Part shown: positions 1-7,163 of the stretch, piece after piece
Layout: each line of letters starts with the position of its first letter
How positions within the stretch are numbered: the stretch's first letter is position 1
DNA from: an uncultured Solobacterium sp.
GTDB lineage: Bacteria; Bacillota_I; Bacilli_A; Erysipelotrichales; Erysipelotrichaceae
Direction: 5' to 3'
DNA length: 15,804 nucleotides
NCBI GenBank assembly: GCA_905194705.1
Contig: CAJJTI010000034.1
Coordinates: 1-15,804, forward strand
Program-made: the position numbers and the translations under genes
Notes under the pieces: generated by a model
The model's database searches: none
Told to the model about the DNA's origin: nothing
Seen by the model: only the letters and a program-made list of their open reading frames with translations

Positions 1-64
1 TGTAGGTACCTATTATGTATCGCTTACTTAAATATTGTATATATCCAAGTCAATAAATATGCAC

Positions 65-102
65 AAAAAAAGAGTTATTACTTTGGTTAGTAGTAACTCT
101 TT
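65..102 (-). terminator. Rho-independent terminator of the nucleoside ABC transporter operon
   Basis: Read on the minus strand, a 13-base arm starting AAAGAGTTA pairs with a 13-base arm ending AACTCTTT, with one C/A mismatch and an 8-base loop. The right arm runs into seven T residues. It lies 25 bases beyond the stop codon of the second permease gene, where the operon should end. The remaining bases 1-64 contain nothing else I can name. Confidence 0.85.
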
Positions 103-127
103 GAGTTTATGGATGATTAGTACCTAA

Positions 128-1051
128 TTAGATCATTTGCTTCTTGGCTTTACGCATAGCACTTGAAGACATGATGATTAAACCAACTAATACACTAATG
201 TAAGGGATTGTGTTAATTAATTCGGATGGTAATTGACCAAGTAATAAGATATTTACAACACCTTGAGCGATAGCAAATACGCCTGTCATAATAAATACTA
301 CGCCTAAGTTATTACCACCTACAGCAGCTGCTGCAATACCAATCCAACCACGGGATGCAGTCATATTATTTGAGTAAACAGATAAGTAACCCATTGATAA
401 GTATGCACCACCCATAGCAGCGAATGCACCAGATAATAGTGAAGCAATTGTACGCATTAAATTAACTTTAATACCTACTGATTCAGCCGCATGAGCATCA
501 AGTCCACACGCTTTCATTCTTAAACCAAATGGTGTTTTATATACAATGATATAAAGAAGAATCATTAGAGCAATACAGATATATGTTAATGCTAAGTGAC
601 CAGAGAAGATTTCACCAAGAACTGGGATATTTTGTAAACCTGGAATATCAATACGAGGTAATGTCTTACTAGGAAGACTTCCTGATTGTCCTTTAGAGCC
701 AGTCCAGATTAGCAATAAATAAATTGCAAAGTCAGCACTGAATAAGTTTAAGGCAATACCGACCATGATAGGATTAGCTTTCATCTTGATAGCGAAGAAT
801 GCTAGTACTCCACCACATAACATACCAACTAAGATAGCTCCTAGTAGTCCAAGCCAAGCAGAACCGGTAATAGCACTGAAATATACACCAAATAATGCGC
901 CAAAGTTCATAATACCATCTACAGCGATATTAGAAATACCAGCAAGATTACCAATGTAAGAAGACATAGATGCATATACTAGAGGAGTACCTACACGAAT
1001 GACGATAAAGATAAATCCAGCACTAAAGATTTGTGATAAAAGATCATTCAT
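128..1051 (-). CDS. BMP-type nucleoside ABC transporter, second permease subunit
   Basis: This 307-residue membrane protein is very hydrophobic, with about eight to ten predicted helices. It belongs to the branched-chain/ribose/nucleoside permease family (BPD_transp_2), as does its neighbour. The segment around residues 170-205 (YKTPFGLRMKACGLDAHAAE) matches the cytoplasmic coupling loop of this family, which contacts the ATPase. Together with the other permease it would form the channel of the importer. The start has a good AGGAGG nine bases upstream. It overlaps the end of the first permease gene by eight bases, so translation is probably coupled. The gene order corresponds to nupQ of Bacillus subtilis nupNOPQ. 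I did not assign the symbol because the substrate is inferred from family and context only. Confidence 0.93.
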   Translation of the reverse strand: MNDLLSQIFSAGFIFIVIRVGTPLVYASMSSYIGNLAGISNIAVDGIMNFGALFGVYFSAITGSAWLGLLGAILVGMLCGGVLAFFAIKMKANPIMVGIALNLFSADFAIYLLLIWTGSKGQSGSLPSKTLPRIDIPGLQNIPVLGEIFSGHLALTYICIALMILLYIIVYKTPFGLRMKACGLDAHAAESVGIKVNLMRTIASLLSGAFAAMGGAYLSMGYLSVYSNNMTASRGWIGIAAAAVGGNNLGVVFIMTGVFAIAQGVVNILLLGQLPSELINTIPYISVLVGLIIMSSSAMRKAKKQMI

Positions 1052-2135
1052 GGTTTTGTTCCTCCTTTAATAATTGTTTTGCACGCCATTTCTTCAAGAA
1101 GTATTGAGAAGAAATGAGTAGTGTTAGAATTACTTCTACAATGGAAATCATCTTAACGTCAATTACTGCAGATGAGTTAGATAATAATTGTGCACTTGCA
1201 CGTAAGTAACTAATACCAAATGCGGCAATAACTACACCGATTGGATCGTTTTTACCTAGAGTTGCCATTAATGCACCAGTAAATCCTAAACCGGGCAATG
1301 TAGCCCATGTAAATGCTTTATACATACCTAATAATTCAACAGAAGCACCAACACCACCGATTAAACCAGCTAAGAAGTGAACAACCATAAACATTCCAAA
1401 TGCGCCCATTCCAGAGTATTTTGCAAAGTTAGGGTTGATACCTGTAATACGAATGGAATAACCAATCTTTGTTTTATATAACAAGATATATACAAGAATA
1501 GTTGTTACAATCGCGATGATTAAACCTGAATGGACTTGGGTTTTAGGAATAATATTTGTTAATCTTGCACTTTCTACAAATGGTGCTGATTGATAACCTG
1601 TAACACCAGGCAATGCAAGACGAGTTTTAACGATATAGAAACCAATACCAAACAAGATACTGTTCATCATTAAGGACACAACCATTTCATCCGCATTAAA
1701 CTTTTGTTTAAGTAGAGCAGGTATTAAAGCAATTAATCCACCAACTAAACCAGCAACAGCAATACAGATGAAGGAATCAATAAAGCCATTTCCTGTTAAC
1801 AAGTTTTCATTGATTGCAAAGAATGTAGCGATAACACCAGAGAAGTAGAAGATACCTTCTGTTGCAAGGTTGAATGCACCAGAACGGAAATATAATAGTG
1901 TAGCAAGACCTGCAAATGTTAATGGAATAAACTTAACTAATACATATCCAAAGTATCTAGGATTCTTAAATGGATAAGTTAATAAAGAAATAAAATCTTT
2001 ACCAGGTTGATTACTTACAATACATAGAACAATAAATGTAACAAGTAATGTAATAAGAATAGATACTAGAATTCTTAAGGCTTCAAATGGTTTGTCGTCT
2101 GTAAGTCTAAACTTTTTCTTTTCTGTTTTATTCAT
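1044..2135 (-). CDS. BMP-type nucleoside ABC transporter, first permease subunit
   Basis: This 363-residue inner-membrane permease belongs to the same family as the following gene but carries an N-terminal extension: a charged stretch, then a helix at about residues 20-45. Such an extension is typical of the longer of the two permeases in these systems (NupP type). A coupling-loop segment is visible around residues 218-240 (LYKTKIGYSIRITGINPNFA). It starts only three bases after the ATPase stop codon. The nearest GGAGG lies 14 bases upstream, which is too far for an ideal ribosome site, so translation is probably coupled to the ATPase gene. The product should pair with the 307-residue permease to form the transmembrane pore. 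Confidence 0.93.
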   Translation of the reverse strand: MNKTEKKKFRLTDDKPFEALRILVSILITLLVTFIVLCIVSNQPGKDFISLLTYPFKNPRYFGYVLVKFIPLTFAGLATLLYFRSGAFNLATEGIFYFSGVIATFFAINENLLTGNGFIDSFICIAVAGLVGGLIALIPALLKQKFNADEMVVSLMMNSILFGIGFYIVKTRLALPGVTGYQSAPFVESARLTNIIPKTQVHSGLIIAIVTTILVYILLYKTKIGYSIRITGINPNFAKYSGMGAFGMFMVVHFLAGLIGGVGASVELLGMYKAFTWATLPGLGFTGALMATLGKNDPIGVVIAAFGISYLRASAQLLSNSSAVIDVKMISIVEVILTLLISSQYFLKKWRAKQLLKEEQNHE

Positions 2136-2138
2136 ATC

Positions 2139-3698
2139 TTACTTACATGCCTCCATGATTTCTTCTTCGGACTGTATTTTTGTGCCTAACATATAAAGTC
2201 CCAATTCATTTTCTGTTACATTATGTAAGTCTTTGAAGTAAGCAACAATCTTTCCTTCATACATAACAAGTAATGAATCACTTACGGACATAACTTCATT
2301 TAAGTCGGCACTGATTAATAGAATGGCTGCACCATTATTTCTCATATCAATCAATTGTTGATGGATATAATCGGCAGATCCAATGTCAATACCACGTGTT
2401 GGTTGTTCAGCAATCATACATTTAGGAGCAGTTTTCCACTCTCTAGCAACAACGACTTTCTGAATATTACCACCAGATAATGAATTGATTGGTTGTTTTT
2501 CAGATGAAGTCTTTACACTGAACTTTTTAATTAAATCTTTAGATGTTTCACGGATTGGCTTTTCTTTTAAGAATACTTTTCCAGAATAATCATCTTTTTC
2601 ATAATATGTAGAAATTAAGTTATCTTGAATACTTGCACTTCCTGCGATACCATCAATCATTCTATCTTCAGGAATGTAAGATAAACCACTTGCACGTTTT
2701 TCATGAATAGATACATTAGCAATTTCTACACCATCAAGTTTAACAGTACCTTTCTGGAATGGTAGTAAACCTGTAATAGATTTGATTAGTTCTTCTTGAC
2801 CATTACCTTGTACACCAGCAATACCAAGAATTTCACCACTATGTACATTGAAATTTACATGGTCAACTTTACTTACGCCACGATCTTTATATTCAATATC
2901 ACGAACTTCTAATACAGTTTTTCTTTCGGTTTCTTTTCTGAAACTGTCATATGAGCTGTCAAGTTTTTTACCAATAATTAACTCAGTTAATTTATCAATT
3001 GTAATATCATCATTATTGACGAATGTACCTTTTGTTTCACCACTTCTAATAACAGTAATACGGTCAGAAATATCTTTTACTTCATTTAATTTATGAGAAA
3101 TAAAGATAATCGTATGTCCAAGTTCTTTAAACTTTCTTAATTGATCAAATAATTGAACTGTTTCTTGTGGTGTTAATACAGCAGTAGGTTCATCCAAGAT
3201 GATAATTTCAGCATTACGATATAATGTTTTTAAAATCTCTACTTTCTGTTTTGCGCTAACAGTCAAGTTACCTACTAAATCAGTAGGTACAATTTCATCA
3301 AATTGATACTTTTTAGCAAGTTCTGCAATTTCAGCATTTGCTTTTTTTGTATCGATGAAACCAGCAGATGTTTTAGGCTCTTTTCCAAGAACGATATTTT
3401 GAGCAACAGTAAAAGATGGGATTAACATGAAATGTTGATGCACCATTCCGATACCACTATTAATAGCCTCCATTGAAGAAGAGTAATTAATTTCTTGTCC
3501 CTTGTATATTATTTTTCCGGTTGTCTGCTTTTCAATCGCAAAAATAATATTCATTAGTGTTGATTTCCCGGCACCGTTTTCACCAACAATCGAATGAATT
3601 TCACCCTTTTTGAAATCAATACTGATATTACGATTGGCGACAGTACCATTCGTATAGATTTTTGTGATGTTTTCTAATTTTAGAATAATATCATCCAT
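2139..3698 (-). CDS. BMP-type nucleoside ABC transporter, double-domain ATPase
   Basis: This 519-residue protein carries two fused nucleotide-binding domains and powers import. Domain 1 has Walker A GENGAGKS (residues 39-46), a Q-loop near 88 (MVHQHF), Walker B ending IIILDE (165-170) and the switch His202. Domain 2 has the degenerate Walker A GVQGNGQ (295-301), signature LSGGN (407-411) and AEQPTRGID (430-438), as usual in the ribose/nucleoside class. The signature of domain 1 reads LTVSAKQ (145-151), away from the usual LSVGxxQ. I place the start at 3698 because AAGGAG lies six bases before it. The frame is open 11 codons further, but that earlier ATG (3731) lies inside a hairpin and has no ribosome site. 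The B. subtilis counterpart would be nupO. Related transporters can carry riboflavin, so the substrate is not certain. Confidence 0.95.
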   Translation of the reverse strand: MDDIILKLENITKIYTNGTVANRNISIDFKKGEIHSIVGENGAGKSTLMNIIFAIEKQTTGKIIYKGQEINYSSSMEAINSGIGMVHQHFMLIPSFTVAQNIVLGKEPKTSAGFIDTKKANAEIAELAKKYQFDEIVPTDLVGNLTVSAKQKVEILKTLYRNAEIIILDEPTAVLTPQETVQLFDQLRKFKELGHTIIFISHKLNEVKDISDRITVIRSGETKGTFVNNDDITIDKLTELIIGKKLDSSYDSFRKETERKTVLEVRDIEYKDRGVSKVDHVNFNVHSGEILGIAGVQGNGQEELIKSITGLLPFQKGTVKLDGVEIANVSIHEKRASGLSYIPEDRMIDGIAGSASIQDNLISTYYEKDDYSGKVFLKEKPIRETSKDLIKKFSVKTSSEKQPINSLSGGNIQKVVVAREWKTAPKCMIAEQPTRGIDIGSADYIHQQLIDMRNNGAAILLISADLNEVMSVSDSLLVMYEGKIVAYFKDLHNVTENELGLYMLGTKIQSEEEIMEACK

Positions 3699-3719
3699 AT
3701 TCAACTCCTTATGAAATGA

Positions 3720-3752
3720 AAGATGCTCCATTTATTATAGATGGAGCATCTT
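3720..3752 (-). promoter_or_regulatory. Intergenic hairpin between lipoprotein and ATPase genes
   Basis: A perfect 12-bp stem (arms AGATGCTCCAT with ATGGAGCATCT, plus an outer A-T pair) and a 9-base loop lie between the lipoprotein stop codon and the ATPase ribosome site. On the transcribed minus strand only a broken T run follows (TTTCATTTC), so it is a weak terminator at best. Such hairpins commonly protect or partly terminate the message so that the binding protein is made in excess over the membrane subunits. That role is inference here. Confidence 0.6.
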
Positions 3753-3772
3753 GTTATTTTAGTTTTAGTTAA

Positions 3773-4870
3773 TTAAAAACCTACTTTTTCAAGCCATCTG
3801 TCATATGTAGTGTTATCAGCTAGTTGGTTTTCAACTGTGATTTCACCATTCTTTAATTTGTCAGCAAATTCTGCAACTTTAGCTTGTTGTTCTTCAGTCA
3901 TATTGTTCTTGTAGTTGTCATTGATAACTAGACCAACTGCATCATCTTTATAACCTAAAGTACGTTGTGTTCCAAATTCAGCTGTTCCTTCGATAACTTG
4001 AGAAACTCCCCAAAGAACACCAGAGTCACATCTCTTTAGAGAAGAAGTTAAGATATGAGCAGCAAGTTCTGGTTTACCAGAGTTAGCAGCGTATTGGTCA
4101 GAGTCAACACCGATTGCCCAGAAGTCTTCTTCAGCAGCGCAATCGAATAAACCGTTACCAGCACCACCAGCAGCGTGGTAGATTACATCAGCACCTTGTT
4201 TGTGCATGTTAGAAGCGATTTCTTTTGCTTTACCTGTATCTGTGAAGTCACCGATGAAACTTGAAATAACTTTTGCGTCAGGGTTAACAGCGTTTACACC
4301 TTGCATATAACCAGCTAAGAATTGTTTGATACCATCGTATTCACCACCACCGATGCATCCAACAACGTTGCTTTCAGTTTTAACACCAGCTACTAGACCT
4401 GCTAAGTAACCAGCTTCATGACATGCATAGTTAACGCTAAGAATGTTATCTAAAGAGTTGATTTCAGCATTGTCATAGTCGAAGTTAACGAAACTAACTT
4501 CAGGGTATTCAGCAGCAACTGTGCACATATATGGTTCATACATGAAGTTACCAGATACAACAATGTCATAACCATCATCGCAAGCTTGACGGTATGCAGG
4601 TTCCCAACCAGCAGAATCAGTACCCATTTCGATACCTTTAATATCAATCTTGTCACCATACTTTTCTCTTAGTAGTGTCATACCGTTACCAGCTGTATCA
4701 AAATAAGACTGGTCACCGAAGTTTGTAACGACAAGAGCAACCTTAACAGCATCTTCTGCTACCTGGTTGTCATTTCCGCCTGTGCTACCTGTGCTACCAT
4801 CAGAACCACCACAAGCTACTAGACTTAGAGCCATAATGGAACTGAGCAAAATTGAAGCGATTTTTTTCAT
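3773..4870 (-). CDS. BMP-family substrate-binding lipoprotein of nucleoside ABC transporter
   Basis: This 365-residue lipoprotein is exported and anchored to the outer face of the membrane, where it captures the substrate for the permeases. The signal peptide has the lipobox LVAC at residues 17-20, so Cys20 would be lipidated. A Gly/Ser/Thr linker follows (21-33). The mature part has Basic Membrane Protein (BMP/PnrA) family features: GDQSYFDTAGNGM near residues 52-64, YHAAGGAGNGLF at 231-242 and AIGVDSDQY at 252-260. Members characterised in other bacteria mostly bind purine nucleosides; RfuA of spirochetes binds riboflavin. AGGAGG lies ten bases upstream of the start. The B. subtilis counterpart would be nupN. 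It is first of the four transporter genes and follows the esterase gene by 72 bases. Confidence 0.95.
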   Translation of the reverse strand: MKKIASILLSSIMALSLVACGGSDGSTGSTGGNDNQVAEDAVKVALVVTNFGDQSYFDTAGNGMTLLREKYGDKIDIKGIEMGTDSAGWEPAYRQACDDGYDIVVSGNFMYEPYMCTVAAEYPEVSFVNFDYDNAEINSLDNILSVNYACHEAGYLAGLVAGVKTESNVVGCIGGGEYDGIKQFLAGYMQGVNAVNPDAKVISSFIGDFTDTGKAKEIASNMHKQGADVIYHAAGGAGNGLFDCAAEEDFWAIGVDSDQYAANSGKPELAAHILTSSLKRCDSGVLWGVSQVIEGTAEFGTQRTLGYKDDAVGLVINDNYKNNMTEEQQAKVAEFADKLKNGEITVENQLADNTTYDRWLEKVGF

Positions 4871-4895
4871 CCTTTTCTTTCCTCCTGAAATATAT

Positions 4896-4928
4896 ATAAA
4901 CTAATAAGAATGGCTTAGTTTATAACAA
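4896..4928 (-). promoter_or_regulatory. Inverted repeat overlapping a possible weak promoter before the BMP lipoprotein gene
   Basis: A 9-bp perfect inverted repeat (ATAAACTAA at 4896-4904 and TTAGTTTAT at 4915-4923, 10-base spacer) sits in the 72-base gap between the esterase and lipoprotein genes. No T run follows on the minus strand, so it is a poor terminator. A possible minus-strand promoter, TTGTTA (4928-4923), 16 bases, TATTAG (4906-4901), overlaps it. The repeat could therefore be an operator giving the transporter separate control. The promoter hexamers are only moderate matches. Confidence 0.35.
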
Positions 4929-4942
4929 AGTGATAAAGCTGT

Positions 4943-5809
4943 TTATTTAAGCATATTCATCAAATAATGAACATGTTCTTTAGTAAAGAAGAATGGATCG
5001 GTATGTTGTAATCCATCATATATAGATAGTGTAACATGACTATCGGGATATTTTTCTTTGGCTTTATTAAAAAACTCAACAGATTGAAGATATGGAACAA
5101 GTGCATCTTTTGTACCATGTTCTAAAATAATGTTAGGCATATGGTCATTAATCTGTTTGATAGGACTTGCTAAGTTCATCTGTCTTTCATCATCATAATT
5201 TTTACCCATATAAATGCCAAAAACAGTATCTTTATCAGAACGTGCTGTATCCAAGATATCTAATTTTTCGGCTTGAGCATTTATTGCTAGTGGATTGCTG
5301 GGAGCATACATTGCAATAATGTTTTTAACTCTGGTGTCTAAAGCAAGATCAAAGTGGCTATTTTCTACCAGTCCTGCTTCTAAAGCAAGATGAGCTCCAG
5401 CAGATTCTCCCCATAATGTAATATTGTTTGTATCAATCTTATATAAATCACTGTGACTTCTTAAGAAAGCAATACATTTCTTGATATCAATTACTGATTG
5501 AGGAAATGGTGCATCCAAAGAAAGTGTATAGTCAGGTACAGCAACAATAAAACCCTCGTTAATAGGTTGAATCATTGGAGGGACGAATTTATCGGTTTTA
5601 AAACCAGATATCCAACCACCACCAAAGATAGATATAACAAGGGGATTTTTATCATTTATTTGTTCTGGATAATATAAGTCCAGTTTAAGCCCATCAGAAT
5701 AAACAACGTCAGCGACTCTACCAGGATAGAGATCAGTATTCATATGTCCGAGGTCGAACTTTAAGAAATTCTCAAGATAAGGTGTCATAACAATATCTGT
5801 ACGTTTCAT
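4943..5809 (-). CDS. Alpha/beta-hydrolase, esterase/lipase (BD-FAE/alpha-beta hydrolase-3 type)
   Basis: This 288-residue protein has no signal peptide and is presumably cytoplasmic. The nucleophile elbow GESAG (134-138) gives Ser136. Asp235 (EHGTKD) and His269 (GLQHTD) are in the right order and spacing to complete a Ser-Asp-His triad. The oxyanion-hole motif is FGGGW at 62-66 where relatives usually have HGGGW. The overall pattern matches carboxylesterases that remove acetyl or feruloyl groups from small or sugar esters; the true substrate is unknown. The start is supported by GGAGG five bases upstream. It is first in the run of genes leading into the nucleoside transporter, behind a good promoter, so it may act on an imported compound. 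That link is inference. Confidence 0.88.
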   Translation of the reverse strand: MKRTDIVMTPYLENFLKFDLGHMNTDLYPGRVADVVYSDGLKLDLYYPEQINDKNPLVISIFGGGWISGFKTDKFVPPMIQPINEGFIVAVPDYTLSLDAPFPQSVIDIKKCIAFLRSHSDLYKIDTNNITLWGESAGAHLALEAGLVENSHFDLALDTRVKNIIAMYAPSNPLAINAQAEKLDILDTARSDKDTVFGIYMGKNYDDERQMNLASPIKQINDHMPNIILEHGTKDALVPYLQSVEFFNKAKEKYPDSHVTLSIYDGLQHTDPFFFTKEHVHYLMNMLK

Positions 5810-5851
5810 AAAGACCTCCAGTTATTCGCAAGGGTTTTCATTTATATAGGG

Positions 5852-5879
5852 ATTATAACCTTTTAGTTACAAATTTCAA
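5852..5879 (-). promoter_or_regulatory. Sigma-70-type promoter for the esterase-transporter gene group
   Basis: On the minus strand, TTGAAA (5879-5874) is followed after 16 bases by a perfect TATAAT (5857-5852). This places the transcript start near 5845, about 35 bases before the esterase start codon. Just upstream, an inverted repeat AATACA/TGTATT with an 8-base spacer (5893-5912) could be an operator. No clear terminator for the Fic gene lies between 5880 and 5954, so some read-through is possible. Confidence 0.7.
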
Positions 5880-5954
5880 ATAAAAACTTTACAATACACT
5901 CTTATTTGTATTATTAGAATTCTTTATTCTTTTATAAATTATTTTTTCGTTTGA

Positions 5955-7076
5955 TTACTTAAAGCGATATTTTCCTTTTCCATAGCCTTTAACAGGTTGT
6001 ATTAAATCGTTTTGCAGCATGATATGAATAATATCGGATGCTCGAGATGGTTTTAAACCTGTAATCTGCTCAATAACAGAGCGACCAAATATTATATTTT
6101 TGCCACATTCTTTGTATAAAGTGACAATATAAGAAATAGATTTATCACTAATTGAATTACTAATCTTAGCAAACAATTCTTCAATGTCCGATTTTTTCTT
6201 TTCAATGTCCGAAATTTGAACGCCAATGTCCGATTTTCCCTTTTCAATGTCTGATTTTAAAAGACCGCTTATATGCATGGAACGATTATGAAGCTCATTT
6301 TTTTCATCTAAGAGTAAATTTCTAAGAAACAGTTCAAGATACTCAGTTGTTTCATGGATGTCATTTTTAAAATCATTGTAATTTGCCCGAACAAGAGAAT
6401 TTCTAAAATACCACGCATTTTCCGCAAAAATATCATTTGTGGCATCAAAACCTAATGAGCGTAAATATTTAATGAAAAAGACAGCTGTTGTTCTAGTGTT
6501 ACCTTCACCAAAAATATGAATTTGCCATAATCTTGATACAAAAACTGCTAGATGATGAATAATTTCATTCATAGTTAAATTTTGATAACTAAATTTTCTT
6601 TCTTCTGAAAAATCATATTCAAGCGTAGCTCTTAATTCGGATGAACTGCCATATAAAACAGTTTCACCATTAAGGACCCATTCTTTTTTTGTAATATTAT
6701 AATCACGTAATTTACCCGCATGGTCGTATATACCTGTGAATAGTTTTTTATGTATGGAAATATATTCGTTTGGTGTAAAACTAAATGCTTTTTCAGATAA
6801 AATTTTAGCAATTCTTAGGGAAACTTTATCAGCTTCTTCGGTTCTATCATCAATATCTTGTTTAGGATTTTCTTTATAATAGCTAGTTAATAATTGATTG
6901 GCTTCATCTATTGAAATATCTCCTTCAATATTTCTGATTGCTGTATCAATTAAATATTGTGAAGGGCTTAATCCATCAACTGCTTGTAAACCAATTGCAG
7001 TATGCCAAGCATATCCTTTTTCTTTCTTCGATGGTTCTACTTCTTTAATGTATTCTTTAAACGGATCATACTGCAT
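5955..7076 (-). CDS. Fic-domain protein with heptad-repeat linker and C-terminal winged-helix-like domain
   Basis: This 373-residue protein (my start at 7076) is a Fic-family enzyme; these usually transfer AMP or another nucleotide part to a protein hydroxyl group. The core motif is HIFGEGNTRTTA (187-198): it has the catalytic His, the acidic residue and GN.R, but Thr replaces the second Gly of HxFx(D/E)GNGRxxR and Ala replaces the last Arg. Four exact 7-residue units with SDI follow at about 274-301. The last 65 residues look like a winged helix (GRSVIEQITGLKPSRASDIIHIML), as in many Fic proteins that control their own expression or bind DNA. I chose 7076 over the ATG at 7082 because GAGG lies seven bases before the former and one before the latter. 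No antitoxin gene is adjacent. Target unknown. Confidence 0.9.
   Translation of the reverse strand: MQYDPFKEYIKEVEPSKKEKGYAWHTAIGLQAVDGLSPSQYLIDTAIRNIEGDISIDEANQLLTSYYKENPKQDIDDRTEEADKVSLRIAKILSEKAFSFTPNEYISIHKKLFTGIYDHAGKLRDYNITKKEWVLNGETVLYGSSSELRATLEYDFSEERKFSYQNLTMNEIIHHLAVFVSRLWQIHIFGEGNTRTTAVFFIKYLRSLGFDATNDIFAENAWYFRNSLVRANYNDFKNDIHETTEYLELFLRNLLLDEKNELHNRSMHISGLLKSDIEKGKSDIGVQISDIEKKKSDIEELFAKISNSISDKSISYIVTLYKECGKNIIFGRSVIEQITGLKPSRASDIIHIMLQNDLIQPVKGYGKGKYRFK
6174..6257 (-). repeat. Four 21-bp tandem units within the Fic gene (SDI heptads)
   Basis: On the minus strand, four consecutive 21-base units share the core TCxGACATTG. They encode KSDIEKG, KSDIGVQ, ISDIEKK and KSDIEEL. The Ser, Asp and Ile recur every seven residues without a gap, so the array should form a short coiled coil or helical linker between the Fic core and the C-terminal domain. 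Units in exact 21-base phase can gain or lose copies without a frameshift. Confidence 0.85.
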
Positions 7077-7099
7077 GGCCATACCTCTTTTACAAAAAT

Positions 7100-7108
7100 A
7101 TTATATCA
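7100..7108 (-). promoter_or_regulatory. Extended -10 promoter for the Fic gene
   Basis: The minus strand reads TGA then TATAAT (7108-7100), a perfect -10 with the TGn extension. No good -35 hexamer lies 16-18 bases upstream, which is usual for extended -10 promoters. The transcript would start near 7093, 17 bases before the chosen Fic start codon and just upstream of its GAGG ribosome site. Confidence 0.6.
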
Positions 7109-7163
7109 ACAAACAATAAATAGTAATCATTGCTAAAGGTATGTTTTACTCACAAAGTATTTA

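Noticed and set aside
3699..3731. Earlier ATG for the transporter ATPase
   Set aside because: It lies in a hairpin arm without a ribosome site, while 3698 has AAGGAG six bases upstream and starts at the usual family N terminus.
6174..6257. Repeats in the Fic gene as a possible CRISPR array
   Set aside because: The units are directly adjacent 21-mers in frame with the protein, without spacers.
5955..7076. Fic protein as part of a Fic toxin-antitoxin pair
   Set aside because: No small antitoxin gene lies upstream or downstream and both flanks are unrelated genes, so there is no support for a pair.
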